In this document: piece by piece, positions 32,988 to 44,108 of the stretch
Layout: every line of letters starts with the position of its first letter
Numbering within the stretch: the first letter of the stretch is position 1
Assembly (NCBI RefSeq): GCF_003391135.1
Contig: NZ_CP031455.1
Coordinates: 6,909,501-6,973,500 of the forward strand
Direction: 5' to 3'
DNA length: 64,000 bases
Source of the DNA: Streptoverticillium olivoreticuli subsp. olivoreticuli
Lineage (GTDB): Bacteria; Actinomycetota; Actinomycetes; Streptomycetales; Streptomycetaceae
The notes under the pieces: model-generated
The model's database searches: none
Told to the model about the DNA's origin: nothing
What the model saw: the letters and a program-made list of their open reading frames with translations, nothing else
Position numbers and translations under genes: made by a program

Positions 32988-33983
32988 ATGCGTTCCCTGA
33001 GCTATCCGCTGGCCGGCGCCATCGCGCTGCTGCTCGCGGCCCCTGCTCCGGCAGCGGCGGACCGGGTGATCGTCGGGGGACAGTCGGTGCGGGCCTCGGA
33101 GGCGCCCTGGGCCGTGGCCCTGGCGAGCCGCCAGCGGTTCGGGCCCGCCCGGTCGGGGCAGTTCTGCGGCGGCGTCGTGGTGGGGCCCAGGACGGTCGTC
33201 ACGGCGGCGCACTGTCTGAGCCATGAAGTGCTCGGCATGGATGTGAGCGAGGCGAAGGACCTCCGGATCATCACCGGCAGGGACGATCTGCGGGGAGTGG
33301 GCGGGGCCGAGCTGGAGCTCCGCGACACCTGGGTCAATCCCGGATACGACGCCGGGACCAACGCGGGCGACGTCGCCGTACTCACCCTGAAGGAGCCGGT
33401 GCCGGGAGGCCGCGCCATCCCGATGGCGCAGTCGGGCGATCCGGTCTACCGGACGGGCACGCCGGCCATGGTCTACGGATGGGGCGACGTGTACGGCGAC
33501 GGCACCTATTCGGAGACCCTCCGTACGGCCAGGCTGCTGGTGCTGGACGACGCCCTGTGCGAGCGGGCCTACCCGGGGAGCGCGGAGGGGGTCTACCGCA
33601 AGGGTTCGATGCTGTGCGGCGGACTGCCGGACGGCGGCAAGGACGCCTGCCAGGGCGACAGCGGCGGGCCGCTGGTCGCGCGGGGGCGGCTGATCGGGCT
33701 GGTCTCCTGGGGCAGCGGTTGCGCCCAGAAGGGCCACCCAGGGGTCTATACGCGCATCTCGGCGGTCAAGCCATTGGTGGCGGCACGTGTGACCGAGAGC
33801 GCGAAGCAGACCGTGCCACCCGCCGCCCAGGCGGTCGAGCCGCCCGTACGGACCGCGCCGCCGGAGCCGGAGCGGATCGCCCCTCCGGTGCAGCTGCCTC
33901 CGATCGCCCAGCAGCTCGTGTCGCGGGCTGTCCCGCGAGGTGTGCGGCACGGGCCCAGGGCGCGGCCGAGAAGGCCGTGGTGA
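32988..33983 (+). CDS. Secreted trypsin-like serine protease
   Basis: The protein is 331 residues. A signal peptide ends near PAAA (about residue 24) and the mature part starts at a trypsin-like RVIVGG. The triad is His75 (TAAHC), Asp128 (GDVAVL) and Ser225 (GDSGGP). Asp219, six residues before the serine, occupies the trypsin S1 pocket position, so cleavage after Arg/Lys is expected. The last ~65 residues form an unusual Pro/Arg-rich basic tail absent from classical trypsins, possibly a wall-binding extension or propeptide. ATG 32988 has AGGAGA upstream. Confidence 0.92.
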   Translation: MRSLSYPLAGAIALLLAAPAPAAADRVIVGGQSVRASEAPWAVALASRQRFGPARSGQFCGGVVVGPRTVVTAAHCLSHEVLGMDVSEAKDLRIITGRDDLRGVGGAELELRDTWVNPGYDAGTNAGDVAVLTLKEPVPGGRAIPMAQSGDPVYRTGTPAMVYGWGDVYGDGTYSETLRTARLLVLDDALCERAYPGSAEGVYRKGSMLCGGLPDGGKDACQGDSGGPLVARGRLIGLVSWGSGCAQKGHPGVYTRISAVKPLVAARVTESAKQTVPPAAQAVEPPVRTAPPEPERIAPPVQLPPIAQQLVSRAVPRGVRHGPRARPRRPW

Positions 33984-34161
33984 GCGCCGTGAGGGCGTAT
34001 GGAGGCATGTCCGCCCACCGCCGTGGGTGCCGCGGCGGTGCGGCCGAGCACACGAGAGCGGGCGACCTCCCCCGTGGGGGTGGCCGCCCGCGGCTGCCCG
34101 GCCCTGGATGGCCGGACCTCGCTCGTCGTCGGATGCGATGTGTCAGCGTTCCATTGCGGAC

Positions 34162-34392
34162 TCAACGGTCCTCGTCGGACGCGGACGCCGGAGAGGCGGT
34201 GAGCCGCTCCGTCTCGTCCTGTATCTCCGCGGCGATCTTCTTGAGTTCTGGCTCGAACTTACGCCCATGGTGGGCGCAGAAGAGCAGTTCGCCGCCGCTC
34301 ATGAGAACGACGCGCAGGTAAGCCTGAGCGCCGCACCGGTCGCAGCGGTCAGCGGCCGTCAGCGGGCTCGCGGGGGTCAGAACAGTAGTCAC
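34162..34392 (-). CDS. Small DUF7455-type protein with zinc-binding-like cysteines
   Basis: This 76-residue protein starts at GTG 34392 with GAAGAGG just upstream. It contains DRCDRCGAQAYLRVVL and LLFCAHHGRKFEPEL, giving a CxxC...CxxH arrangement like a small zinc ribbon, then an acidic tail. It is a small conserved actinobacterial protein (DUF7455 from memory) of unknown function. It is located between hrdB and parE and is divergent from parE. Confidence 0.8.
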   Translation of the reverse strand: MTTVLTPASPLTAADRCDRCGAQAYLRVVLMSGGELLFCAHHGRKFEPELKKIAAEIQDETERLTASPASASDEDR

Positions 34393-34825
34393 GTCGCCTC
34401 TTCTCTAGCTCGACGAGCTGTCGTACCAGGGTCAACATCCAACCAGGCCGAAAACGTTCCCGCTCGTGGCTTTTCCTCGAAAGTTCCTTCCGAGTGGGCC
34501 GGATCTTGACGGTTGGCGGCGAATGAGCCGTATTGCGTGGGCTTACGGTTTCACGTCGCTGGGGGTCTTTGGTCCTCCCCGGCCGGCTTGCCGGGTTGTT
34601 CTTGAGGACGTGCCCGGAGCCTAAATGGTTCATGCCTCCAATGGAACGTGATGTGCACGTCACTCCATCGAGTCATCGAACGCGTGATCGACTCTGGACT
34701 AGCATGGGCATTCCTACGGGTGGCTGCGCAAAGGCTCTACCAGGCCTCGGTACCCTCTGAACGGCGACCGAGCCATGACCGCGCCCGACCGGGGCCAAAA
34801 AGAAATTCAGCGAGGAGCGAACCGC
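34393..34825. other. Long divergent intergenic region before parE
   Basis: This is 433 bp without a gene I can support. It contains a quasi-palindrome GTGATGTGCACGTCAC (34648-34663, one mismatched pair) and a TAGCAT at 34700-34705 that could be a -10 for parE. A TTGACG at 34506-34511 has no convincing partner. The function of this length is not evident. Confidence 0.4.
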
Positions 34826-36946
<2,121 letters not shown>

Positions 36947-37058
36947 CGGGCCGTCACCCGGCGATCGCCGCCCGCTCGTCCGGAGGCGAGCCGTGCCGTC
37001 GTGGTCCGGCGGCGACGCGCCGTATCGGGAGGTCCGTGCGCCGGAGCGGGCCTCCACC

Positions 37059-37086
37059 CCCGGGTGGAGAGTGATCTCCACCCGGG
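37059..37086. terminator. Hairpin after parE
   Basis: The perfect 12-bp arms CCCGGGTGGAGA (37059-37070) and TCTCCACCCGGG (37075-37086) enclose GTGA. It lies 113 nt after the parE stop. It could be a terminator or an operator for the downstream operon. Confidence 0.6.
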
Positions 37087-37194
37087 ATCCACCCCGAAGC
37101 CCACCCGTGGTCCGATCCCGGTCGGGAGCCGGATCCGTAGCGTCGGATGCGTCGAATCGTTCGCGTCCATCCGCGCTCCACGGAGGCTGTCCCC

Positions 37195-37683
37195 ATGTCC
37201 GGCTTTTCCGATCTCGTAGTGATCGTCGCGGTCTGCGCGATCGTGCTCGCCCGGCAGACGAGGCCGCGCAAGGTGGCCGCCGGCGCCGGACGCTGGTGGG
37301 TCCTGCCCGCGGCGCTCGCCTTCATGGCCGTCCGGCAGCCGGGGCTGATCGACACCGGGCATCGCGCGGAGTCCGTGGGCCTGCTGGTCGGCGGGGTGCT
37401 GGCCGGGCTCGCAACCGGCGCCGCGTGGGCCTGGACCACCCGAATATGGTTCGACGAGTCCGGGGCGCTCTGGGCCCAAGGCGGCAAGGTCACGCTCGCG
37501 ATATGGCTCGGCGGGGTGGCCCTGCGCGTCGCGCTCTATGGTCTGGGCGCGCTGGTCGGGGTCCACCAGGGCGGCGGCGCGGCGATGGTGACCATCGCGG
37601 CCATGCTCCTCGCCCGTTCCGGCGTGCTGGCCCACCGGGCTCAGGGCTTTCGCCCGGCGTACGGTGTCCCTGCCGGTGGCTGA
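37195..37683 (+). CDS. DUF1453/CcdC-like membrane protein
   Basis: This 162-residue integral membrane protein has about four to five hydrophobic segments (VVIVAVCAIVLA, WWVLPAALAFMAV, LLVGGVLAGLATGAAWAW, VTLAIWLGGVALRVALYGLGALVG and others). The arrangement and the ESGALWAQGGKV loop resemble DUF1453/CcdC-type proteins. CGGAGG lies 8 nt before ATG 37195. It is the first gene of a likely operon with a histidine kinase and response regulator, so it may be a sensor accessory or their target. Confidence 0.8.
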   Translation: MSGFSDLVVIVAVCAIVLARQTRPRKVAAGAGRWWVLPAALAFMAVRQPGLIDTGHRAESVGLLVGGVLAGLATGAAWAWTTRIWFDESGALWAQGGKVTLAIWLGGVALRVALYGLGALVGVHQGGGAAMVTIAAMLLARSGVLAHRAQGFRPAYGVPAGG

Positions 37684-37711
37684 GTCTTACGTCGCGGCGG
37701 AAGGACCCCAA

Positions 37712-38875
37712 GTGCCGATCGAGAACTGGACCGAGTGGCCCGCCCGCGAGGCGCTCTCCCGGATGGGGGTGCCGCTGCGGCGCCAGATCATGAGCTGGGT
37801 GGTGCGGCTCGGTCTGCTGGGCCTGCTCCTGTGGGGCGTGCTGCAGGACCATGTGCTGCACGGGTGGGGGTTCGCCGCCCTGGCCCTCGGCCTGCTGGTC
37901 TGCGTCGCCGGGATCCGGATCTACGTCGGCACGACGCTCGCCCAGCGGCTGTGGCCGTCGCTGGGGGTGCTGGGGGTGCTGTACGGGGTGGGTACGGGCT
38001 CCCAGCTGGCGGGGGTGCACACGCCCGCGGCCGTGCTCTGGAGCGTCTGCGCGATCATCGCCATGGAGCGGCTCCCGATGCTGTACGGAGTGGCCGTCTC
38101 CGCGGTCGCCATGGGGTCGTACGCCCTGGCGAGCCCGGACAACCCGACGGTGGTCGTCCTGACGGCGCTGGGGCTGCCCGTCGTCGGATACGCGCTGCGG
38201 CTGGACGAGGAGGCGCGGGGGGCGGGGTTCCGGCTGCTGGCCCAGGAGCGGGCGGCCCGCCGGGCGGAGGCCGAGTCGGCGGCGCTCGCCGAACGGGCCC
38301 GGATCGCCCGGGAGATCCATGACGTGCTCGCCCACAGCCTCTCCGCGCAGATGGTGCACCTGGAGGCGGCACGGCTGCTCATCGAGAAGGGGGAGGGCCG
38401 GCAGCGGATCCTGGAGCAGGTGGTGGCGGCCCGGGGCATGGCGCGCGAGGGGCTGGCCGAGACCCGGCAGGCGCTCTCCGCCCTGCGTGGCGAGATGTCC
38501 CGAATCGAGGACTTCCTGCGGGAGTCGGCCGCCTCCGAGGGGGCATGCCTGGAGGTGGCGGGGGAGCCGCGGAGCCTGTCGGCCGAGGCCGGGCTGACGG
38601 TGCGCAGGGTCACTCAGGAGGCCCTGACCAATGTCCGCAAGCACGCGCCCGGCGCCAGGGTGGAGATGAGATTCACCTATCTGGAGGGAGAGGTGGAGCT
38701 GTGGGTCCGTGACAGGGGCGGGCACGCGGATGCCGGAGATCTCGTGGTGTCCGGCGCCGGGTACGGTCTGCTGGGGATGCGCGAGCGCGCCGAACTGCTC
38801 GGCGGCACGCTGGAGGCCGGACCGGCCGGACCTGAGCAGGAGGGCTTTGTGGTGCGTTTGCGGGTGCCGGCGTGA
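37712..38875 (+). CDS. Sensor histidine kinase (NarL/DesK type)
   Basis: This 387-residue kinase has about five hydrophobic N-terminal segments (residues ~18-165) and no large extracellular domain. The HisKA_3 dimerisation box is ERARIAREIHDVLAHSLSA with the phospho-accepting His. A HATPase_c domain carries TQEALTNVRKH (N box), GYGLLGMRERAELLGG (G boxes) and a slightly degenerate D box (WVRDRGGHADAG). GTG 37712 follows GGAAGGA. Stop and next start overlap as GTGA, so it is translationally coupled to its regulator. Confidence 0.9.
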   Translation: MPIENWTEWPAREALSRMGVPLRRQIMSWVVRLGLLGLLLWGVLQDHVLHGWGFAALALGLLVCVAGIRIYVGTTLAQRLWPSLGVLGVLYGVGTGSQLAGVHTPAAVLWSVCAIIAMERLPMLYGVAVSAVAMGSYALASPDNPTVVVLTALGLPVVGYALRLDEEARGAGFRLLAQERAARRAEAESAALAERARIAREIHDVLAHSLSAQMVHLEAARLLIEKGEGRQRILEQVVAARGMAREGLAETRQALSALRGEMSRIEDFLRESAASEGACLEVAGEPRSLSAEAGLTVRRVTQEALTNVRKHAPGARVEMRFTYLEGEVELWVRDRGGHADAGDLVVSGAGYGLLGMRERAELLGGTLEAGPAGPEQEGFVVRLRVPA

Positions 38876-39738
38876 GGGGTGGCGGGATCGGCGGCGGTGA
38901 GGCGTCCGGCGCGGGGGGCCGGGCCCGGCCCGAGGGCGCGGCGGATGCCGGTGGCGGAGAAGAGACGGGGAGCCCGGGCCGTGCGGGGGCACGTGGTGGC
39001 GGTGGCGACGCGGTGGCGCGGGTCGTGGTCGCCGACGACCAGACCGTGGTGCGCGAGGGCATCGTGATGCTGCTCGGGCTGCTGCCGGGGATCGAGGTCG
39101 TGGGGGCGGCGGCCGACGGCCATGAGGCGGTGCGCCTGGTGGCCGCGCACTCTCCCGACGTGGTGCTGATGGACCTTCGGATGCCGCGCTGCGACGGGGT
39201 GGAGGCGACGCGGCGCATCCGGGACGAGTATCCGTCGACGCAGGTCGTGGTCCTGACCACCTATGCCGATGACGACTCGCTCTTCCCCGCCCTGCGGGCC
39301 GGGGCGCGCGGGTATCTCACCAAGGACGCCGGCGGGGAGGAGATCGTGCGGGCGGTGCGGCATGTGATGTCGGGGGAGGCGGGGCTCTCGCCCAATGTGC
39401 AGCGCCGGTTGCTGGAGCGGCTCTCCGGGCCCGAGGCGGAGGGCTCTCCGGCTCGGGCGGCCGCTGCCGGATCTCCCCTCCGCGAGCCCGTCCCCGGCGT
39501 GGCGCCGCGCCGGGAGTTGCCGGACGGGCTGACGGCGCGTGAGGCGGAGGTGCTGTCCCTGGTCGCCGAGGGGCTGTCCAACGCGGAGATCGCCCGTCGG
39601 CTGCACGTCAGCACGGCGACGGTCAAGACGCACATCAACAACCTCTTCGCCAAGACCGGGGTGCGGGACCGCGCGCAGGCCGTGCGGTACGCGTTCCGCC
39701 ACGGGATCGTGATCCCGCCCGGTCCACGGCGGAGTTGA
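38872..39738 (+). CDS. LuxR/NarL-type response regulator
   Basis: The protein is 288 residues with this start. A receiver domain (VVADDQTVVREG, phospho-acceptor Asp in VVLMDLRMP, Thr in VVLTTY, Lys in YLTKDA) is followed by a LuxR helix-turn-helix (LTAREAEVLSLVAEGLSNAEIARRL). The first ~47 residues are Gly/Ala/Arg-rich and unlike other receivers. An in-frame GTG at 39013 (VARVVVADD) would remove them, and no good ribosome-binding site separates the options. GTG 38872 overlaps the kinase stop. Confidence 0.88.
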   Translation: MRGGGIGGGEASGAGGRARPEGAADAGGGEETGSPGRAGARGGGGDAVARVVVADDQTVVREGIVMLLGLLPGIEVVGAAADGHEAVRLVAAHSPDVVLMDLRMPRCDGVEATRRIRDEYPSTQVVVLTTYADDDSLFPALRAGARGYLTKDAGGEEIVRAVRHVMSGEAGLSPNVQRRLLERLSGPEAEGSPARAAAAGSPLREPVPGVAPRRELPDGLTAREAEVLSLVAEGLSNAEIARRLHVSTATVKTHINNLFAKTGVRDRAQAVRYAFRHGIVIPPGPRRS

Positions 39739-39773
39739 CGGAAGATCAGGTGCCGGGGGGGCTTGTATTCCGT

Positions 39774-40451
39774 TCAGCGGGCCGTCCAGGCGTAGCGGTG
39801 TTCCGGGCGGCCGGTCTCGCCGTACTTGAGGGTGAGGCGGAGTCTGCCGGACTCCTCCAGGCGCTTGAGGTAGCGCTGTGCGGTGGAGCGGCTCAGGCCC
39901 GCGCGGTCGGCGACCTCGTGGGCCGACAGGGGCCGTACCGCGTCCGAGAGCACCCGGCGGATCAGTTCGGCGGTCGGCGCGGAGTGCCCCTTCGGCATGG
40001 GGACGCTGGTGGCCGCGGTGCGCAGGGTGCCGAAGATGCGGTCGACCTGGTCCTGGCCCGCCTCGTCCGCGTCGTCGAGGGTCCGGCGCAGCTGCGCGTA
40101 CGCCTCCAGCTTCACCCGCAGCCCGGGGAAGGTGAAGGGCTTGACCAGGTACTGCAGGGCGCCGAAGCGCATCGCCGCCTGGACCGTCGCGATGTCCCGG
40201 GAGGCCGTCACCATGATCACGTCGGTGAGGTGGCCGCGCTGGCGCATCCGGCGCACCAGGGAGAGCCCCGTCTCGTCGGGCAGGAAGTGGTCCAGGAGCA
40301 TCAGGTCGATGCCGCCCCGTTCGAGCACGGCCATGGCCTGGGCCGCGGTGTGGGCCTTGGCGCCGACATGGAAGCCGGGCACGCGCGCGACATACGCGGC
40401 GTTGATCTCGGCGACCCGGAAGTCGTCGTCCACCACCAGGACTTCGATCAT
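39774..40451 (-). CDS. CitB/DctR-type response regulator
   Basis: This 225-residue regulator of the CitB family has a receiver (VVDDDFRVAEIN, Asp in LMLLDHFLPDETG, VTASRD, LVKPF) and a C-terminal winged helix-turn-helix (LSAHEVADRAGLSRSTAQRYLKRLEE). It begins immediately after its kinase gene (TAAATG, no gap). CitA/CitB pairs respond to carboxylates such as citrate or C4-dicarboxylates and usually control transporters; the importer genes divergent to this pair are the nearest candidates. Confidence 0.92.
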   Translation of the reverse strand: MIEVLVVDDDFRVAEINAAYVARVPGFHVGAKAHTAAQAMAVLERGGIDLMLLDHFLPDETGLSLVRRMRQRGHLTDVIMVTASRDIATVQAAMRFGALQYLVKPFTFPGLRVKLEAYAQLRRTLDDADEAGQDQVDRIFGTLRTAATSVPMPKGHSAPTAELIRRVLSDAVRPLSAHEVADRAGLSRSTAQRYLKRLEESGRLRLTLKYGETGRPEHRYAWTAR

Positions 40452-42056
40452 TTACTTCACCCCTTCGAGTGAGCGCACTGCTTCGGGCAACTCCACGGTG
40501 AACACCGCGCCGCCACCGTCCCGTTCACTTGCCCGAGCCGAGCCTCCATAGCGTTCGGCCAGTCTTCTGACGAGGGAGAGTCCGAGCCCGCGGCGGCGGT
40601 GCGGGGGCGATTCCTTGGTGGACCAGCCGTCGGCGAAGACGCGTTCGCGGTCGGCGGCGGGCACCCCGGGCCCGTTGTCGGCGACGTGCACGACCAGGGC
40701 GGCTCCCACCGTCCGCAGCTCCACTTCCACGAACGGCTCGCCGCCGGTCCGGCCCGCGGCCGCGTCCAGCGCGTTGTCCACGAGATTGCCGAGGACGGTG
40801 ACCAGGTCGCGGGGGTCGACCACCCGGTCAGGCAGCCGGGTCCGCGGGCTCACCCGCAGCGCCACGCCGCGCTCCGCCGCCACCGCGCTCTTGCCCACCA
40901 ACAGCGCGCCGACCAGCGGATCGTGCACCCGCTCGGCGACCTGCTCGGCCGTGGCCCGGTGCGCGCCCGTCACCTCCGCCAGGAACTCGGCGGCCTCCTC
41001 GTACAGCCCCAGCTCCAGCAGCCCGATCAGGGTGTGCAGCCGGTTGGCGTGCTCGTGGTCCTGGGCGCGCAGCGCGTCGGTCAGGCCGCGGGTGCCGTCG
41101 AGCTCCCGGCGGAGCTGCTCCAGTTCGGTGCGGTCGCGCAGGGTCGCCACGGTGCCCCCGTCGGCGGTGTCCATCCGGTTGGCGACCAGGACCCGCCCGT
41201 CCCGGACGGTGAGCAGGTCCGTGCCCGCCACCCGCCCCGCCAGTACGTCCGTGGTCCGGCCGGGCGGCAGGACGCTGTCGAGCGGCTGCCCGGTGGCGTC
41301 CGGTCCGAGCCCGAGCAGCCGCTGGGCCTCGTCGTTGACGAGCCGCACGCGGCCCCGCCGGTCGAGGGCGACGACGCCCTCGCGGATGCCGTGCAGCATG
41401 GCCTCGCGCTCGTCCAGCAGGGCGGAGATCTCGGTGAGTTCGATGCCGCGGGTGCGCTTGCGCAGCCGCCGGGAGACGGCGAGCGCCGCCAGCGCCCCGG
41501 CCCCGAGTGCGGCACCGGCGTACAGCAGGATGCCCGGCACCGCGTGCACCAGCAGCGCGTGCACGTTGTCGTAGGCGATGCCGACGGAGACGGCCCCGAC
41601 GACGGCGCCCTCGGCGTCGCGCAACGGCACCTTGCCGCGTGCCGAGCGGCCGAGCGTGCCCTGGGCGATGCCCTTCCACTCCTTTCCGCTCAGGGCCGTG
41701 CGGGGGTCGCTGCTCACCTGCTCGCCGATCCGCGCGGGCGAGGGGTGGGAGTAGCGGATGCCCCGGGCGTCGACGATCACCACATAGCTCGCGCCCGTGG
41801 CCAGCCGGATGCGTTCGGCGGCGGCCTGCACGGGCCCCTGGGGGGTGGGCCGTCCGGTCAGCAGCGCGTCGGCCATGGCGGGCTGGGCGGCGGTGGCCTG
41901 CGCGATGGCCAGCGCCCGCCGCTCGGCCTGGTCGTCCAGCTGGGCGCCGAGGGGCGCGAGGAAGAGCCCGGCGGCGAGCCCGGTGACACCGGTGATGATC
42001 AGCAGCTGGACGAGCAGCACCTGGGCGAAGACGCGGCGGGGCCACCGGGGGCGCAT
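40452..42056 (-). CDS. CitA/DcuS-type sensor histidine kinase
   Basis: The protein is 534 residues. It has a transmembrane segment (about 10-32), an extracytoplasmic PAS-like domain (about 35-155, with ASYVVIVDARGIRYSHP and VPLRDAEGAVVGAVSVG), a second transmembrane segment, a cytoplasmic PAS (MLHGIREGVVALDRRG), then the CitA-type H box (LRAQDHEHANRLHTLIGLLEL) and HATPase_c (LGNLVDNALDAA, DNGPGVP, RRGLGLSLVRRL). ATG 42056 has AAAGGG upstream. The ligand is probably a small carboxylate, by family. It is divergent from the ABC importer genes, with a 240-bp gap. Confidence 0.92.
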   Translation of the reverse strand: MRPRWPRRVFAQVLLVQLLIITGVTGLAAGLFLAPLGAQLDDQAERRALAIAQATAAQPAMADALLTGRPTPQGPVQAAAERIRLATGASYVVIVDARGIRYSHPSPARIGEQVSSDPRTALSGKEWKGIAQGTLGRSARGKVPLRDAEGAVVGAVSVGIAYDNVHALLVHAVPGILLYAGAALGAGALAALAVSRRLRKRTRGIELTEISALLDEREAMLHGIREGVVALDRRGRVRLVNDEAQRLLGLGPDATGQPLDSVLPPGRTTDVLAGRVAGTDLLTVRDGRVLVANRMDTADGGTVATLRDRTELEQLRRELDGTRGLTDALRAQDHEHANRLHTLIGLLELGLYEEAAEFLAEVTGAHRATAEQVAERVHDPLVGALLVGKSAVAAERGVALRVSPRTRLPDRVVDPRDLVTVLGNLVDNALDAAAGRTGGEPFVEVELRTVGAALVVHVADNGPGVPAADRERVFADGWSTKESPPHRRRGLGLSLVRRLAERYGGSARASERDGGGAVFTVELPEAVRSLEGVK

Positions 42057-42296
42057 AGGGGTCCCTTTCGTCTCGTCCTGAGGTGCCACCAGAACGTAGC
42101 CGGATCGCGGCCCAATGGCCGGTTCCGTAGCGCTTTCGTTGTTCTACCGCGAGCAAAACGAGCAGAACAGGGTTCGTGCCCTCAACCCGCACAGCGCTCA
42201 CAAGGCTGTCTCCGCGGGGCGCGCCGCCCTTACCGTCCAGCACCTGCCGCCCCGAGGGACCGCGGGGCGGACGAGCCGGGCACAGGAGGCACCACG

Positions 42297-43163
42297 ATGA
42301 ACAGCGGGACGCTCGACACTACGCACAGCGGCACCCCACCGGGCCGGAATCCGGCCATCGAGCTGCGCGGCGCGAGCAAGGTGTTCCGCACCCCCTCGGG
42401 CGCGGAGCACACGGCCGTGCGCGACCTCGATCTGACCGTGGGGCGCGGCGAGTTCGTGGCCGTGGTGGGACCCACGGGCTGCGGGAAGTCGACCACCCTC
42501 ACCCTGGTCAGCGGGCTGGAGGAGCCGACCGAGGGCGAGGTGCTCATCGGCGGCGACCCCGTGACCGGGATCCGGCCGGAGGTCGGGTTCGTCTTCCAGC
42601 AGGACGCGGTGTTCCCCTGGCGCACGGTCCTGTCCAATGTGATGGCCGGCCCGCGCTTCCGCGGCGTGCCGAAGGCCGAGGCGCGGGAGCGCGCCCTCGA
42701 CTGGCTCGGCCGGGTGGGGCTCGCGGCCTTCGCCGACCGCTATCCGCATCAGCTCTCCGGCGGCCAGCGCAAGCGCGTGGCGCTCGCCCAGACCTTTGTC
42801 GGAGACCCCTCGATCCTGCTGATGGATGAGCCGTTCTCGGCGCTCGACGTGCAGACCCGCGCACTGATGTCGGACGAACTCCTCGAACTGTGGGGCGGCG
42901 GGCAGCCCGGCGGAACGGCCGCCTCCGTCGTCTTCGTCACCCATGACCTGGAGGAGGCGATCGCGCTGGCCGACAAGGTGGTCGTGATGACGGCCGGCCC
43001 GGCCACCGTGAAGGAGGTCTTCCCCGTCCGGCTGCCCCGGCCCCGGAAGGTCGAATCCATCCGTCTGGAGGCGGAGTTCGTCGAGATCTACCGCGAGATC
43101 TGGTCGTCGCTCGGCGAAGAGGTCCGCATCACCCGGGAGAGGGGTGCCGACCGTGTCGCATGA
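42297..43163 (+). CDS. ABC importer ATPase (SsuB/TauB/NrtD class)
   Basis: This 288-residue ATPase is intact: Walker A GPTGCGKST (about 61-69), Q-loop FVFQQDAVFPW, signature HQLSGGQRKRV, Walker B LLMDEPFSALD and H-loop FVTHDLEEA. AGGAGG lies upstream of ATG 42297. It energises import by the permease and lipoprotein encoded next, and its end overlaps the permease start by 20 nt. The class covers nitrate, sulfonate, taurine, aliphatic sulfonate and pyrimidine precursors, so the substrate cannot be fixed. Confidence 0.93.
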   Translation: MNSGTLDTTHSGTPPGRNPAIELRGASKVFRTPSGAEHTAVRDLDLTVGRGEFVAVVGPTGCGKSTTLTLVSGLEEPTEGEVLIGGDPVTGIRPEVGFVFQQDAVFPWRTVLSNVMAGPRFRGVPKAEARERALDWLGRVGLAAFADRYPHQLSGGQRKRVALAQTFVGDPSILLMDEPFSALDVQTRALMSDELLELWGGGQPGGTAASVVFVTHDLEEAIALADKVVVMTAGPATVKEVFPVRLPRPRKVESIRLEAEFVEIYREIWSSLGEEVRITRERGADRVA

Positions 43164-44037
43164 GCCGATCCCGGCCGATTCCGCCGTCGCGCCGATGGCC
43201 GCGCCGAAGCGTGCCACGGGCCGTACGGAAGCCCGGGCCAGGGCCGCCCGGCACCGGAAGCTGCTGGTTCTCGCGGCGCGGGTGCTGCTGCTCGCCGTGG
43301 TGCTCGCGGCCTGGGAGCTGATGGCCCGCCACAAGGTCATCGATCCCTTCAACTTCTCGATGCCGTCGAAGATCTGGGACCAGATCGTGCAGTGGACGGC
43401 GCACGGCACCGCGCAGGGCTCGCTGGGCGAGCAGATCTGGTACACGCTCTACGAGGCCCTGTTCGGCTGGATCATCGGGGTGACGGGCGGGGTGGCCCTC
43501 GGCATCGCGCTCGGCCGGGTGCGCTTCCTGGCCGATGTCCTCGGCCCGTACATCAAGATCCTCAACGCGCTGCCGAGGATCGTCCTCGCGCCCATCTTCG
43601 TCATCTGGTTCGGCCTGGGGCCCGCGTCCAAGGTCGCCTCGGCCGTGGTGCTGGTGTTCTTCCCGGTCTTCTTCAACGCGTTCCAGGGGGCGCGGGAAGT
43701 GGACCGCAATCTGGTCGCCAACGCCCGCATCCTGGGCGCGAGCAATCGCCGGGTGACCCTCCAGGTCGTCGTGCCGTCCGCCACCTCCTGGATCTTCACC
43801 AGCCTGCACGTGAGCTTCGGCTTCGCGCTGATCGGGGCGATCGTCGGGGAGTACATCGGGGCGACGAAGGGGATCGGGCTGCTCGTCTCCGCCTCCCAGG
43901 GGACGTTCAACTCGGCGGGGGTGTACGCGGCGATGGTCGTCCTGGCCGTGGTCGCGCTGGTGGCGGAGGGGCTGCTGACGTTCGCGGAGCGGCGGCTGTT
44001 CCGCTGGAAGGCGGTCGATCCGGGAGCGGGCGGCTGA
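43144..44037 (+). CDS. ABC importer permease
   Basis: This 297-residue BPD_transp_1 permease has about six membrane segments, with the EAA-type cytoplasmic loop around ANARILGASNRRVTLQVVVP. GTG 43144 overlaps the ATPase gene by 20 nt; GTG 43153 is nearly as good and has AGAGGGG at better spacing. It forms the membrane channel for the neighbouring ATPase and binding protein. Confidence 0.92.
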   Translation: MPTVSHEPIPADSAVAPMAAPKRATGRTEARARAARHRKLLVLAARVLLLAVVLAAWELMARHKVIDPFNFSMPSKIWDQIVQWTAHGTAQGSLGEQIWYTLYEALFGWIIGVTGGVALGIALGRVRFLADVLGPYIKILNALPRIVLAPIFVIWFGLGPASKVASAVVLVFFPVFFNAFQGAREVDRNLVANARILGASNRRVTLQVVVPSATSWIFTSLHVSFGFALIGAIVGEYIGATKGIGLLVSASQGTFNSAGVYAAMVVLAVVALVAEGLLTFAERRLFRWKAVDPGAGG

Positions 44038-44108
44038 GGCCGCCGCCCGGCCCGCACGGGCCGGGCCCGGCGCCCTCCACCCCACCCCTCACGTAAGGAA
44101 CAGCAGCC

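Noticed and set aside
34506..34536. TTGACG ... TATTGC as a promoter for parE
   Set aside because: Spacing is 19 bp with a weak -10, and it is nearly 300 bp from the start codon; evidence is too weak for a feature.
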